A stretch of DNA of 64,000 nt from Nevskiaceae bacterium (lineage in GTDB: Bacteria; Pseudomonadota; Gammaproteobacteria; Steroidobacterales; Steroidobacteraceae): assembly GCA_018883185.1 (NCBI GenBank), contig VEQP01000010.1, forward strand, positions 1 through 64,000, written 5' to 3'. The notes beneath the pieces are model-generated. The model was not told the DNA's origin, did no database searches, and saw only the letters and a program-made list of their open reading frames with translations. The position numbers were made by a program, and so were the translations under genes. Below are positions 36,214-45,649 of this stretch, one piece after another; within the stretch, counting starts at the first letter, position 1; the number at the start of each line of letters is the position of its first letter.

Positions 36214-37161
36214 ATGAGCATCCTGTTTAGGCGTCGCCCCCGCGCCGGGTTGGTGGGCGTGGCGCTGCTGTTGTGCGCGTTGCCGGTGTCGGCGGCGCAG
36301 CCCCAGGCCCTCGGCGAGGTGACCGTTCAATCGACCGGCGAGGCGGGTTTCACTGAGGCCATGAGGGCGGTACTCGTGCGCCTGACCGGGCGCCGTGCCT
36401 CGGCCAACGACCCCGCGCTCGCATCGCTGGTTCGCGACGCACGTCGCTACGTCCAGATCGTGCGTCCCGCGACGGCCAGCAGCCCGCCGCGAATCACGCT
36501 GGATGCGGCGGCTATCGAACGCAGTTTGGTGGCGCTCGAGCAGCCCGTGTGGGCGCGCGAGCGGCCGCTGGTGCTCGGGGTCATCGCCACGGCACCCGCA
36601 GGTGCGGATGCCGCTGCGACCCGTGCGGCGCTCGAGAGTGCGGCTCTCGAGCGTGGTTTGCCCTTGCGGTTGATGTCAGCGAGCAGTGCGGGCTTGACCG
36701 CCGGCAGCAGCGTCGATGCTAACGCGGCCTTGGCGGCAGCACGTCGCGCGGGCGCCGACGTGGCCTTGCTCGGTGAGGCGGACGGCGCCGAGTGGCAGTG
36801 GACCTTGTTCGATGGTGTCGCGCCTGCCGTGTTTACGGGCGGCGTAACGGCGGGCATCGACGGTGCGGCAGACACCTTGGCGATTGGTGCCCAGGCCGCG
36901 ATCGCGCAGGCGCTTGAGAGCACCTCTGTGCGTGTGCTGGGCATTGCGTCTCTACAAGACTACGCTGAGGTGCAGCGGGTGCTGGCCGGTTTGCTAGGAG
37001 TTCGTGCCGTCGGTGTGAGAGCCGTCGAGTCCGACTCGGCGTTGTTCGAGGTGCAATTGCCAGGCGGAGCGCAGGGTTTGCAGTCGGCGCTTGCAGGCAG
37101 CGTGCGGCTGCGGCGTGATTCCGGTAGCGCCGCCACGCCAACCTATCGGCTGCAACGGTGA
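36214..37161 (+). CDS. Exported DUF2066 protein
   Basis: 315-residue protein with a signal peptide (~1-27, ALPVSAAQP). The conserved N-terminal DUF2066 block is seen as [20 protein letters not shown] followed by a segment ending YVQ. The middle is very Ala rich. Its location, divergent from purM and followed by a CDP-alcohol transferase and hda, is a well-known gammaproteobacterial gene order, which supports the call. Molecular function is unknown; a periplasmic role is likely. Confidence 0.85.
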   Translation: MSILFRRRPRAGLVGVALLLCALPVSAAQPQALGEVTVQSTGEAGFTEAMRAVLVRLTGRRASANDPALASLVRDARRYVQIVRPATASSPPRITLDAAAIERSLVALEQPVWARERPLVLGVIATAPAGADAAATRAALESAALERGLPLRLMSASSAGLTAGSSVDANAALAAARRAGADVALLGEADGAEWQWTLFDGVAPAVFTGGVTAGIDGAADTLAIGAQAAIAQALESTSVRVLGIASLQDYAEVQRVLAGLLGVRAVGVRAVESDSALFEVQLPGGAQGLQSALAGSVRLRRDSGSAATPTYRLQR

Positions 37162-37167
37162 GCTGAC

Positions 37168-37716
37168 GTGCTGCGCCACCTGCCCAATGCGATCTGCGTG
37201 CTGCGCATCGCGCTGACGTGGCCGACGGTCGTGGCCATCGATCGCGGTGACCACGGCCTTGCTTTGCTGCTTTTCGCCATCGCTGCGGTGTCTGACGGCA
37301 TCGACGGTTACCTCGCCAAGCGGTTCAACTGGGTCTCCGAACTCGGGCGCGTGCTCGACCCGCTGGCCGACAAGATCCTCTTGGTCGCCGTGTTTCTCAC
37401 GCTGACCTGGCAGGGACTCGTGCCCGTGTGGCTGGCGACAGCGGCGATCGCCCGCGACGTACTGATCTCTGCCGGAGCAATCATCTACCGATTGTGGTTC
37501 GGCGACATCAACGGCCGGCCGACGGTGATCTCCAAGATCAACACGGCGTTGCAGATCGCGGTACTCGTGTTGGTGTTGCTGGTGGCGGCGGGGGTGCCCG
37601 CCGGTAGTGCAACGGTGCTGATCCTGTCCATCATCACGTTCGTGACGACCGTGGCCTCGGGCGCCGACTATCTCGCGCGCTTCGCACGGCGGGCGTGGCA
37701 CTTGCCGGCTCGATGA
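37168..37716 (+). CDS. CDP-alcohol phosphatidyltransferase (PgsA-like)
   Basis: 182-residue integral membrane phospholipid enzyme. The CDP-alcohol signature D-x2-D-G-x2-A-K-...-G-x3-D-x3-D is readable from SDGIDGYLAKRFNW to VLDPLADK, with Lys in place of the usual Arg. About five membrane helices follow. Length and motif are PgsA-like (phosphatidylglycerophosphate synthesis), but a second, true pgsA may exist elsewhere, so the symbol is withheld. It starts with GTG 6 nt after DUF2066 and overlaps hda by 4 bases. Confidence 0.88.
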   Translation: MLRHLPNAICVLRIALTWPTVVAIDRGDHGLALLLFAIAAVSDGIDGYLAKRFNWVSELGRVLDPLADKILLVAVFLTLTWQGLVPVWLATAAIARDVLISAGAIIYRLWFGDINGRPTVISKINTALQIAVLVLVLLVAAGVPAGSATVLILSIITFVTTVASGADYLARFARRAWHLPAR

Positions 37717-38411
37717 CCATGCAGCAATTGCCTCTCGGTGTGCGCTTGCAGGATCGAGCGACCTTCGACTCATTTGTCGCGGGTCCGAATACCCAGACCG
37801 TGGCGCGCTTACAAGCCATGGCGAGAGGCGAGCGGGCGGTGCTGTGGGTGTGCGGGCCGAGCGGCTCGGGACGCACGCATCTGCTACACGCGCTCTGTGC
37901 CGCCGCACCCTTGCACTTGCGAGTGGCCTATCTACCGCTCGCGAAATTACCGCAAGGAGAAGGCGTTGCTGCGGCGCTCGAGAGCGCGGCCGAAGTCGAC
38001 CTGCTGTGTCTCGATGATCTCGACAGCGTCATCGGGCAGCCTGCTGCCGAGCGCGCGCTGTTTTCCGTGTATCGCAAGCTCGAGGAGCGGCAGCGCAGCC
38101 TGCTCGTCTCGGCGAGTCAAACGCCCGCTGCCCTGTCATGGACGCTGGCCGATATTGGCTCGCGTTTCGCGGCAAGCGAAGTGTTCGTACTGCATCCGCT
38201 CGATGAGGCGGAGCAGCACGAGGCCTTAACGCGCCGCGCGGCAGGTCGCGGGCTGGACCTGCCCGAAGACACGGCGCGTTACCTGCTTCGTCGTTCGCCC
38301 CGTGACATGGCCAGTCTGTGTCGCTTACTCGATGACATCGACCTTGCGTCGCTGTCTGCGCAGCGCCGGCTTACGGTGCCTTTCGTGCGTGCACTGCTCG
38401 ATGCGACTTGA
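37713..38411 (+). CDS. hda: DnaA regulatory inactivator Hda
   Basis: 232-residue AAA+ protein that, with the DNA-loaded sliding clamp, stimulates hydrolysis of DnaA-bound ATP to block re-initiation. The N-terminus holds a clamp-binding peptide (QQLPLGV), followed by Walker A GPSGSGRTHLLHA, Walker B LLCLDDLD and sensor/box VII-type residues near GSRFAASEVF. The Walker A lysine is replaced by arginine (SGRTH), a notable change. The start overlaps the previous gene (ATGA). The last 41 bases are antisense to the end of wrbA. Confidence 0.93.
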   Translation: MTMQQLPLGVRLQDRATFDSFVAGPNTQTVARLQAMARGERAVLWVCGPSGSGRTHLLHALCAAAPLHLRVAYLPLAKLPQGEGVAAALESAAEVDLLCLDDLDSVIGQPAAERALFSVYRKLEERQRSLLVSASQTPAALSWTLADIGSRFAASEVFVLHPLDEAEQHEALTRRAAGRGLDLPEDTARYLLRRSPRDMASLCRLLDDIDLASLSAQRRLTVPFVRALLDAT

Positions 38412-39003
38412 TCGCCAGAGCGACCTCAGCGACCCGCGCGCCGTGCGCTTGAGCGATTTGTTTTTCCTCGTCGCGCAGCTGCACGGCCGTACCATGCGGT
38501 GTGAAGTGTGAGGCACCGTAGGGCGTGCCTCCGGCGCGGGTATTCGACAACGCGGCCAGCGCGAACGGCACACCGACAATCAACATGCCGTGGTGAAGCA
38601 GCGGAATCATCATCGACAGCAATGTGCTTTCCTGACCGCCGTGCAGGCTGCTGCTGCCGGTGAAGGCGCCTGCCGGCTTGCCGGCCAGCGCGCCGGCGGC
38701 CCACAGCGCGCTGGTGCCATCGAGGAAATATTTGAGCGGCGCTGCCATGTTGCCAAAGCGGGTGGGGCTGCCAATCAGCAGGCCATCGCAGCGACGCAGA
38801 TCCTCGGCTGTTGCCCACGGCGCGCCTGTTTCCGGCACCGATGTCACCGGTCGTTCATTGTCTGCCGATACCGGTGGCACGCTGCGTAGGCAGGCGCTTG
38901 CTCCGGCTACCGATTCGATACCGCGGCATATGTGGCGGGCGAGCTCCGCCGTCGCGCCATGCCGTGAGTAGTAGACGACGAGGATCTCAACCGAGGACGT
39001 CAT
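38371..39003 (-). CDS. wrbA: NAD(P)H:quinone oxidoreductase, WrbA type
   Basis: 210-residue FMN-dependent quinone reductase. The flavodoxin-like fold starts [19 protein letters not shown] (FMN phosphate loop), with [18 protein letters not shown] and [18 protein letters not shown] as further cofactor-binding blocks and a C-terminal GARVAEVAL helix. The tail runs 41 bases into the convergent hda coding region, longer than needed for a typical ~200-residue WrbA. It overlaps the upstream proS stop by 4 bases, so it is probably the last gene of a proS-wrbA unit. Confidence 0.94.
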   Translation of the reverse strand: MTSSVEILVVYYSRHGATAELARHICRGIESVAGASACLRSVPPVSADNERPVTSVPETGAPWATAEDLRRCDGLLIGSPTRFGNMAAPLKYFLDGTSALWAAGALAGKPAGAFTGSSSLHGGQESTLLSMMIPLLHHGMLIVGVPFALAALSNTRAGGTPYGASHFTPHGTAVQLRDEEKQIAQAHGARVAEVALAIKSHRAVHARKAP

Positions 39004-40730
39004 GACGCGCCTCGCTGCCCTGCCGCACGACGCTCGAGCAGTCGCTCGATCACCTCGGCGATGGGCCAGGCTTCGTTATCCGCCGCACGCCGATGACGGT
39101 ACTCGAGGTTGCCTGAATCGATGCCGCGATCGGAGATCACAAGGCGATGTGGGATGCCGATCAGTTCCGCGTCGGCAAACTTCACGCCCGGTCTCGCGTC
39201 GCGATCATCGAGCAATACCTCGACGCCACGCGCAACGAGTTGCTCGTACAGCGATTCGGCCATGGCCTGCACCCGAGGCGATTTACCGGCGTTGAGCGGT
39301 ACGAGGACAACATCGAAGGGCGCGAGCGGCTCCGGCCAGAGAATGCCTGCGGCATCGTGGTTCTGCTCAATCGCGGCGGCGACAATGCGCGTCACGCCGA
39401 TGCCATAGCAACCCATGTACATGGTGACTGGTTTGCCGGCCTCATCGAGCACCGAGGCCTGCATGGCCTCGCTGTACTTTCGGCCGAGCTGGAAAATGTG
39501 GCCGACCTCGATGCCGCGTCGGATCCCAAGCCTGCCTGCGCCGCCCGGGCTCGGGTCACCGGGGACGACGTTGCGAACGTCCACGGCGGTCGGCTCGGGT
39601 AAATCGCGCTGCCAGTTGACACCGCGATAGTGCTGGTCGAGTTCGTTGGCGCCGCATATGAAGTCGGCAAGCGTGAGCGCCGCGTGATCGGCGAATACTG
39701 GACAACGCAGACCGATCGGTCCGAGGTAGCCCGGTTCGCAGCCCGTCGCGGCCACGACCGCCTCACGCGCCGCCATGCGCAGCGGCGTCGCGACACCTGG
39801 CAGTTTCTGCGCCTTGATGGCGTTCAATTCGTGATCGCCACGCAGCACGATGGCGACGACACCGCCCTCGCTGCCATCGACCATCAGCAACTTAAGCGTT
39901 TTCGTCGCTGGCACACCCATGAAAGTGCAGAGTTGCTCGATGGTGCGGCAGCCTGGCGTCGCGATTTTCGCCAGCGGTTCAAGTGCCGCAGCGCGCGGGG
40001 TAGAGGGCGGCAGGGCGGGGGCCAACTCGAGGTTGGCCGCATACTGATCGGCGCCATCGGACACGGCAATCGCATCTTCTCCCGAGTCCGCCAGCACCTG
40101 AAACTCTTCCGAGGCCGTGCCGCCGATCGAGCCCGTGTCGGCCTTGACCGGACGAAACTCCAGGCCCATGCGCTTGAACATGCGCATGTAGGCCTCGCGC
40201 ATGATGTCGTAGCCCTGTTGCAGCGACTCTTGCGAGGCGTGGAACGAGTAGGCGTCCTTCATGAGGAACTCGCGACCGCGCATCACGCCGAAGCGCGGCC
40301 TGATCTCGTCGCGAAACTTCACTTGGATCTGGTAGAAATTCACCGGCAGCTGCCGATAGCTCTTCAATTCCCGGCGTGCGAGGTCCGTGATCACTTCTTC
40401 GTGCGTCGGTCCGATGACGAAGTCGCGCTGGTGTCGATCTTTCAAGCGCAGCAATTCCGGGCCGTACTGCTCCCAACGTCCCGACTCCTGCCACAGCTCT
40501 GCGGGCTGCACGGCGGGCATCAGCACTTCGAGCGCACCGGCGCGATCCATCTCTTCGCGGATGATGGTCTCCACCTTGCGCAGGCTGCGCAGGCCGAGCG
40601 GCGTCCAGGTGTAGATGCCGGCCGCGAGGCGCCGGATCAAGCCTGCACGCAGCATCAGTTGATGGCTGATGACCTCGGCTTCCGAGGGGGTTTCCTTGAC
40701 GGTATTGATCGGGTATCGGGACCAACGCAT
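39000..40730 (-). CDS. proS: Proline-tRNA ligase (bacterial type with editing domain)
   Basis: 576-residue class II synthetase. Motif 1-2 features include [23 protein letters not shown], with [21 protein letters not shown] for motif 2 and [20 protein letters not shown] for motif 3. The ~180-residue insertion (about 225-400) is the INS editing domain that clears Ala-tRNA-Pro. A C-terminal anticodon-binding domain follows (VVLVPLN...[24 protein letters not shown]). No clear ribosome site precedes the ATG; TAACAT lies about 40 nt upstream on the minus strand. Confidence 0.97.
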   Translation of the reverse strand: MRWSRYPINTVKETPSEAEVISHQLMLRAGLIRRLAAGIYTWTPLGLRSLRKVETIIREEMDRAGALEVLMPAVQPAELWQESGRWEQYGPELLRLKDRHQRDFVIGPTHEEVITDLARRELKSYRQLPVNFYQIQVKFRDEIRPRFGVMRGREFLMKDAYSFHASQESLQQGYDIMREAYMRMFKRMGLEFRPVKADTGSIGGTASEEFQVLADSGEDAIAVSDGADQYAANLELAPALPPSTPRAAALEPLAKIATPGCRTIEQLCTFMGVPATKTLKLLMVDGSEGGVVAIVLRGDHELNAIKAQKLPGVATPLRMAAREAVVAATGCEPGYLGPIGLRCPVFADHAALTLADFICGANELDQHYRGVNWQRDLPEPTAVDVRNVVPGDPSPGGAGRLGIRRGIEVGHIFQLGRKYSEAMQASVLDEAGKPVTMYMGCYGIGVTRIVAAAIEQNHDAAGILWPEPLAPFDVVLVPLNAGKSPRVQAMAESLYEQLVARGVEVLLDDRDARPGVKFADAELIGIPHRLVISDRGIDSGNLEYRHRRAADNEAWPIAEVIERLLERRAAGQRGAS

Positions 40731-40784
40731 GGCTGAGGACAGCTCCGGCTGAGTGCAAGGGCCGACATGTTACGGGGGCGGCGA

Positions 40785-40813
40785 TTGTCCCGAAAGGTTT
40801 GCGCCCCTATGAT
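40785..40813 (+). promoter_or_regulatory. pssA: Sigma-70-like promoter giving a leaderless pssA mRNA
   Basis: TTGTCC (40785-40790) and TATGAT (40808-40813) are separated by exactly 17 nt. The GTG start at 40820 lies 6 nt after the -10, where transcription would begin, so the message would have no 5' leader. There is no Shine-Dalgarno. This is the best-supported of the leaderless candidates here. Confidence 0.5.
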
Positions 40814-40819
40814 GGGCTG

Positions 40820-41626
40820 GTGAACGAGCCCTCGACATCGCCTGACCGCCGCCCCGTCTCCACCCGCCGCGGTATTTACCTGCTGCCGAATCTGCTGACC
40901 ACGGCCTGCTTGGCCTGCGGTTTCTTCGCAATCGTTTCGGCCATCAACGGGGATTTCAGCGCCGCCGGCCTCGCTTTGTTCGTCGCCATGATCTTCGATG
41001 GCATGGATGGCCGGGTCGCCCGCTGGACGGGGACCGAGTCCGTGTTCGGCAAGGAGTATGACAGCCTGGCGGATATGGTCTCCTTCGGGGTGGCGCCTGC
41101 CCTCGTTGCTTATCAATGGGGGTTCGCGGCGATTTCCGAGTACGGTGAAGCCTGGGGACGCTTTGGCTGGATCGCCTCGTTCATCTACGCCGTGTGTGCC
41201 GCACTGCGGCTTGCGCGCTTCAACGCCCGCGCAGCCACTGTCGATAAGCGTTTCTTCGAGGGTTTGCCGAGTCCCTCAGCGGCCGGTCTCGTGTCGGCAT
41301 TCGTGTGGTTCTCGAGCGAGTGGACCGATCCCGGTTTGCTTGGCCTCAGCCTGACATTCTCCGTGTGTCTGATCGCCGGTGGCTTGATGGTGTCGAGTTT
41401 CCCGTACAGCAGCGTCAAGCAGATCGACTGGAACGCACGCGTCAAGTTTTTCTACTTTGTCATCGTGCCGATCTCGCTGGCCTTGGTCGCCGTCGAGCCC
41501 TCGCCGATGCTGCTGTTTCTGTACTCCTGTTATGCGCTGTCGGCGCCGTTCATGTGGGTCGTTCGTCGCCTGCGCCGCGGCGGACCGCGCGGTCCCGGCG
41601 AGTCGCCGCCGACCGGCCATGCTTGA
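40820..41626 (+). CDS. pssA: CDP-diacylglycerol-serine O-phosphatidyltransferase
   Basis: 268-residue integral membrane enzyme making phosphatidylserine, the precursor of phosphatidylethanolamine. The CDP-alcohol motif is complete from FDGMDGRVAR to YDSLADM, after the family N-terminus RRGIYLLPNLLTTACLACGFFAIV; about eight hydrophobic segments follow. It is the type II (Bacillus-like) membrane enzyme, not the soluble E. coli PssA. Start choice: the frame also offers TTG at 40799, but a TATGAT -10 sits between and points to GTG 40820. The 3' end overlaps the glycosylase gene by 8 bases. Confidence 0.93.
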   Translation: MNEPSTSPDRRPVSTRRGIYLLPNLLTTACLACGFFAIVSAINGDFSAAGLALFVAMIFDGMDGRVARWTGTESVFGKEYDSLADMVSFGVAPALVAYQWGFAAISEYGEAWGRFGWIASFIYAVCAALRLARFNARAATVDKRFFEGLPSPSAAGLVSAFVWFSSEWTDPGLLGLSLTFSVCLIAGGLMVSSFPYSSVKQIDWNARVKFFYFVIVPISLALVAVEPSPMLLFLYSCYALSAPFMWVVRRLRRGGPRGPGESPPTGHA

Positions 41627-42284
41627 GCGCGCCCGTCGCAGCCAGTACCTGCAGGCGCTAGGTATCGATGAGTGGACGCGTCGCGTCCAGCCCGCCGTCG
41701 ACATTGTCGAGACCGTTTCGGGTGAAGACGAGTGGACGGTGCTGCAGAACTCGGTCGCTGCCTGCCAGCGGTGTGCGCTACACGAGTGCCGTACCCAAAC
41801 CGTGTTTGGCGTCGGCGATCGGCGCGCCGAGTGGATGGTGGTCGGTGAAGCACCGGGTGCCGAGGAAGATGCCCGCGGCGAACCCTTCGTCGGTGCGGCT
41901 GGGCAGTTGCTCAACGCCATGCTGGCTGCGATCGGTCTCGCCCGAGAGAGCGTGTTCATTGCGAACGTTCTGAAGTGCCGTCCGCCGGGCAACCGGGATC
42001 CCTCGCCGGCGGAGATCGCCGAGTGTTTGCCTTATCTGCATCAGCAGATCCGGCAAGTGAAACCGCGTCTGATCCTCGCCTTTGGTCGTGTGGCTGCGCA
42101 AAGCCTGCTCGGCACCGACCAGCCGCTCGGCGCCTTGCGCGGCAGCGTCCATGCGGCGGCGCCCCTCAACACTCCGGTCGTTGTCACGTATCATCCTGCC
42201 TACCTGCTGCGCACGCCTGCCGAGAAGCGCAAGGCCTGGGAAGACCTCAAGTACGCCCGCCGGATACACGCCGAACTTCGCTGA
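41619..42284 (+). CDS. Uracil-DNA glycosylase, family 4 (Fe-S)
   Basis: 221-residue DNA repair enzyme removing uracil. The four cysteines of the [4Fe-4S] site are present: CQRC near residue 48, then C-x15-C across NVLKCRPPGNRDP and the following helix. The catalytic/uracil-binding motif GEAPGAEED and the DNA-contact motif HPAYLLR are both present. An N-terminal leader of about 40 residues precedes the core. ATG 41619 overlaps pssA by 8 bases, and the stop overlaps rimI (TGATG), suggesting a pssA-udg-rimI operon. Confidence 0.93.
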   Translation: MLERARRSQYLQALGIDEWTRRVQPAVDIVETVSGEDEWTVLQNSVAACQRCALHECRTQTVFGVGDRRAEWMVVGEAPGAEEDARGEPFVGAAGQLLNAMLAAIGLARESVFIANVLKCRPPGNRDPSPAEIAECLPYLHQQIRQVKPRLILAFGRVAAQSLLGTDQPLGALRGSVHAAAPLNTPVVVTYHPAYLLRTPAEKRKAWEDLKYARRIHAELR

Positions 42285-42757
42285 TGGCCACCGCTGCCCA
42301 AAATTTGCCGATGCCGCGCCTGACGATGCGCCGCATGCTCGAGACTGACGTCAACGATGTCGTCGCGGTCGAGCGCGTGGCCTATCCATTTCCCTGGAGC
42401 GAGGGGATCTTTCGTGATTGCCTTCGCGCCGGCTACATCTGTCGTGTCGCCGAGCTCGATCATCTTTTCGTGGGCTACGGCATTCTGAGCGTAGGTGCCG
42501 ATGAAGCGCATGTGCTCAATGTCTGTGTGCATGCCGACTTTCGCTTTCGCGGCCTCGGTCGACATTTGATGCTGCACCTCATCGACATTGCCCGATCGGC
42601 CGGTGCGCGGGATCTGTTTCTGGAGGTGCGACCGAGTAATCCGGTCGCCGTAAGGCTCTATCAATCTTTGGGTATGCAGCAGATCGGCGTACGCCGCGGC
42701 TACTACCAGGCCGAGCAGGGTCGCGAAGACGCGATCGTCATGCGGCTTTCCCTGTAA
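42284..42757 (+). CDS. rimI: Ribosomal-protein-alanine N-acetyltransferase RimI
   Basis: 157-residue GNAT acetyltransferase acting on the N-terminal alanine of ribosomal protein S18. The acetyl-CoA binding motif is [19 protein letters not shown] (Q/RxxGxG/A type), followed by [28 protein letters not shown], typical of RimI. The start shares one base with the glycosylase stop. Proximity to prfC is seen in other Gammaproteobacteria (rimI-prfC). Confidence 0.93.
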   Translation: MATAAQNLPMPRLTMRRMLETDVNDVVAVERVAYPFPWSEGIFRDCLRAGYICRVAELDHLFVGYGILSVGADEAHVLNVCVHADFRFRGLGRHLMLHLIDIARSAGARDLFLEVRPSNPVAVRLYQSLGMQQIGVRRGYYQAEQGREDAIVMRLSL

Positions 42758-42773
42758 CGACGGCGGTGTAGCG

Positions 42774-44357
42774 GTGAATCTCGGCGAAGAAGTGGCGCGT
42801 CGGCGCACGTTTGCAATCATTTCCCATCCCGATGCGGGTAAGACCACTCTGACCGAAAAGTTGCTGCTGTTCGGCGGCGCGATTCAGCTCGCCGGCACGG
42901 TCAAGGGCCGCAAGGCGGCGCGTCATGCCACCTCGGACTGGATGCGGCTCGAGCAGCAGCGCGGTATCTCGGTCACGTCCTCCGTTATGCAGTTTCCGTA
43001 CAACGACTGCATCGTCAATCTGCTCGATACACCGGGTCACGAGGACTTTTCCGAGGACACCTACCGCACGCTGACGGCGGTCGACTCGGCGCTGATGGTC
43101 ATCGACTGCGCGAAGGGTGTCGAGGATCGCACCATCAAGTTGATGGAGGTTTGTCGCCTGCGCGATACGCCGATCATGACCTTTATCAACAAACTCGACC
43201 GCGATGGTCGTGCTCCCATCGAATTGCTCGATGAGATCGAGCGCGTGCTCGGTATCGCAACCGCGCCCGTTACCTGGCCAATCGGCATGGGGCGTGAACT
43301 CAAGGGGATCTATCATCTCGGCGAGGATCGCATCTACGTCTACGAGGCGGGCGAGCGGGGGCGGGTGGGCGAGAATATCGTCATCGAAGGACTGCATAGC
43401 GACGCCGGTCGCGAGTTGCTCGGCGATGCGGCCGCGGCGTTCGATGAGGAAATCGAGTTGGTACGCGGTGCCACACAGGCCTTCGATCTCGAGGAGTACC
43501 GCGCGGGTAAGCAGACGCCGGTGTTCTTCGGTTCGGCGATTGCCAACTTTGGCGTCGAGGAGTTGTTGAAGTCCTTCACGCGGCATGCGCCCGGCCCCTT
43601 GCCGCGCGCCACCCGGCAGCGCCTCGTTCAGCCGGATGAGGCCAAGCTGACAGGTTTCGTGTTCAAAATTCAGGCAAACATGGACCCGGCGCACCGAGAC
43701 CGCATCGCGTTTCTACGCCTGTGCTCCGGTCGGTACAGTCGGGGAATGAAAATGCGCCACGTCCGGCTCGGGAAGGACGTGCGTATTGCGGATGCGCTCA
43801 CGTTCCTCGCCTCGGATCGTTCTGCTGCCGATGAGGCGTACGCCGGCGACATCATCGGTTTGCACAATCATGGGACGATCAATATCGGTGATTCGTTTAC
43901 CGAGGGGGAGGAGCTGGGCTTTACGGGCATCCCCAATTTCGCCCCGGAAATGTTCCGTCGCGCGGTGCTCAAGGACCCGTTGAAGATGAAGGCGCTCTCC
44001 AAGGGGCTCGGACAATTGTGCGAGGAGGGGGCTACGCAGTTGTTCCGACCGCTGCGCAACAATGACCAAATACTGGGCGCCGTGGGCCAGCTGCAGTTCG
44101 AGGTGGTGGCGTTCCGGCTGCAGGACGAGTATGCGGTGCAATGCGCCTTCGAGCCGATCGGCGTGCACACGGCGCGCTGGGTGCAGTGCGCGGACGAGAA
44201 GATGCTCGAAGAATTCCGTGCCAAGGCTTACGAGCACCTGGCGGTGGATCACAGCGGCGCACTCGTATATCTTGCTCCCTCGAGGGTCAATCTCGGTCTG
44301 ATCATCGAGCGTTGGCCAGGTATCACCTTCAGGGAAACACGCGAGCAGGCCAATTGA
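42774..44357 (+). CDS. prfC: Peptide chain release factor 3
   Basis: 527-residue GTPase that recycles RF1/RF2 after termination. G1 is in [23 protein letters not shown], the switch region in [15 protein letters not shown]3 in [14 protein letters not shown] and G4 in NKLDRDGR; domains 2-3 follow with the RF3-type C-terminus. Length matches E. coli RF3 (529). The GTG start lies 16 nt after rimI; the ORF upstream has no better start. Confidence 0.97.
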   Translation: MNLGEEVARRRTFAIISHPDAGKTTLTEKLLLFGGAIQLAGTVKGRKAARHATSDWMRLEQQRGISVTSSVMQFPYNDCIVNLLDTPGHEDFSEDTYRTLTAVDSALMVIDCAKGVEDRTIKLMEVCRLRDTPIMTFINKLDRDGRAPIELLDEIERVLGIATAPVTWPIGMGRELKGIYHLGEDRIYVYEAGERGRVGENIVIEGLHSDAGRELLGDAAAAFDEEIELVRGATQAFDLEEYRAGKQTPVFFGSAIANFGVEELLKSFTRHAPGPLPRATRQRLVQPDEAKLTGFVFKIQANMDPAHRDRIAFLRLCSGRYSRGMKMRHVRLGKDVRIADALTFLASDRSAADEAYAGDIIGLHNHGTINIGDSFTEGEELGFTGIPNFAPEMFRRAVLKDPLKMKALSKGLGQLCEEGATQLFRPLRNNDQILGAVGQLQFEVVAFRLQDEYAVQCAFEPIGVHTARWVQCADEKMLEEFRAKAYEHLAVDHSGALVYLAPSRVNLGLIIERWPGITFRETREQAN

Positions 44358-44374
44358 CCAGCAGGCCAAGTGGG

Positions 44375-45649
44375 ATGAAAAGCCCGTACAAGCGCCGCGA
44401 TACCGTGTCCTGGGCGCTGTACGACTGGGCTAACTCGGCGTTCGCGACCACGGTCTTGGCCGGTTTCTTCCCGGTTTTTTTTCAACAGTACTGGAGCACC
44501 GGGGTCGATCCCACGGTGAGCACCTCGCGACTCGGTTTCGCCAACGGGGTGGCGGGCCTGATCGTCGCTGTGCTCGCGCCCGTTCTTGGCGCCATTGCCG
44601 ATCGAACGGCCGGGCGTAAGCGGCAACTCGTCGGCTGGACGTTGGTTGGGGTGATCGGTACCGCCGCGCTAGGCTTCATCGGCTCAGGCGAGTGGTGGTG
44701 GGCGGCCGCCTGTTTCATGATGGCGTGCATCGGTTTCAACGCTGGCAACATTTTCTACGACTCGTTGCTGCTCGATGTGGCTGAGGATCGCGATCTCGAT
44801 CGAGTCTCGGCGTTCGGCTATTCCATGGGCTACCTCGGTGGCGGATTGTTGTTCTCCCTGAATGTGCTCATGACCCTCAAGCCGCAATGGTTCGGCCTCA
44901 GCGGAGCCGCTGAGGCCGTGCAGTGGTCCTTCCTCAGCGTCGCCGTATGGTGGTTCGTGTTCACGCTGCCAGCGGCCCGGAACATCCGCGAGCGCTCGAT
45001 GGACGGCCCGCCGGTCAGCCTTTACGTTGCGGCGCGCGATGGCTTGCGAGCCCTGGGGGGCACCGTCCGGCAGGTCGCGCGCTATCGCGATATTTCGCTA
45101 TTTTTGCTCGCCTACTGGCTCTACATCGACGGCGTGCACACCATCTACACCATGGCTGTCGACTACGGGGTTGCGCTTGGTCTGCCGAGTTCGAGTTTGC
45201 TGGCGGCGTTGCTGCTCACGCAGTTCGTTGCCTTTCCGTCGGCGCTGATGCTTGGTGCTTTGGGCAACCGAATCGGCGCCAAGCGCGGCATTCTTTTGTG
45301 CATTGCGGTTTACTTGGCCGCAACGGTTTACGGCTACTTTCTCGATTCCGTTCCGGAGTTCTTCGCGCTGGCGGTGGTCGTAGGACTCGTGCAGGGCGGC
45401 GTCCAGAGTCTGTCGCGGTCATTCTTTGGTCGGCTCGTGCCCGAGGGTAAGGCAGGAGAGTTCTTCGGTTTCTACAATATGATGGGCAAGTTCGGCAGTT
45501 TCGTCGGGCCTTTGCTGATCGGTACCGTCGCACTGCTTACCGGTAATTCGCGACTGTCGATCGCGTCGCTCGTCGTGCTGTTCATTGCAGGCGGTATTTT
45601 GCTGTGGTGCGTGCCGGAGTCACGCCGCGGCGGAGCCGCTGCTGCATGA
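44375..45649 (+). CDS. UMF1-family MFS transporter (Atg22-like)
   Basis: 424-residue 12-helix transporter. The N-terminal WALYDWANSAFATTVLAGFFPVFFQQYW pattern defines the UMF1/Atg22-like subfamily, followed by a motif-A-like ADRTAGRKR. The eukaryotic Atg22 homologue exports amino acids from the vacuole; substrates of bacterial members are unknown. AAGTGGG precedes ATG 44375. The 3' end overlaps an acyltransferase gene as ATGA. Confidence 0.9.
   Translation: MKSPYKRRDTVSWALYDWANSAFATTVLAGFFPVFFQQYWSTGVDPTVSTSRLGFANGVAGLIVAVLAPVLGAIADRTAGRKRQLVGWTLVGVIGTAALGFIGSGEWWWAAACFMMACIGFNAGNIFYDSLLLDVAEDRDLDRVSAFGYSMGYLGGGLLFSLNVLMTLKPQWFGLSGAAEAVQWSFLSVAVWWFVFTLPAARNIRERSMDGPPVSLYVAARDGLRALGGTVRQVARYRDISLFLLAYWLYIDGVHTIYTMAVDYGVALGLPSSSLLAALLLTQFVAFPSALMLGALGNRIGAKRGILLCIAVYLAATVYGYFLDSVPEFFALAVVVGLVQGGVQSLSRSFFGRLVPEGKAGEFFGFYNMMGKFGSFVGPLLIGTVALLTGNSRLSIASLVVLFIAGGILLWCVPESRRGGAAAA

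Noticed and set aside
39630-40736. 368-residue plus-strand ORF opposite proS
   Set aside because: It is fully antisense to a complete proline-tRNA ligase, has no recognisable domain, and reflects GC-rich codon bias that keeps the opposite strand open.
42738-43694. 318-residue minus-strand ORF opposite prfC
   Set aside because: Antisense to a complete RF3 gene with all G motifs. No domain and no start context.
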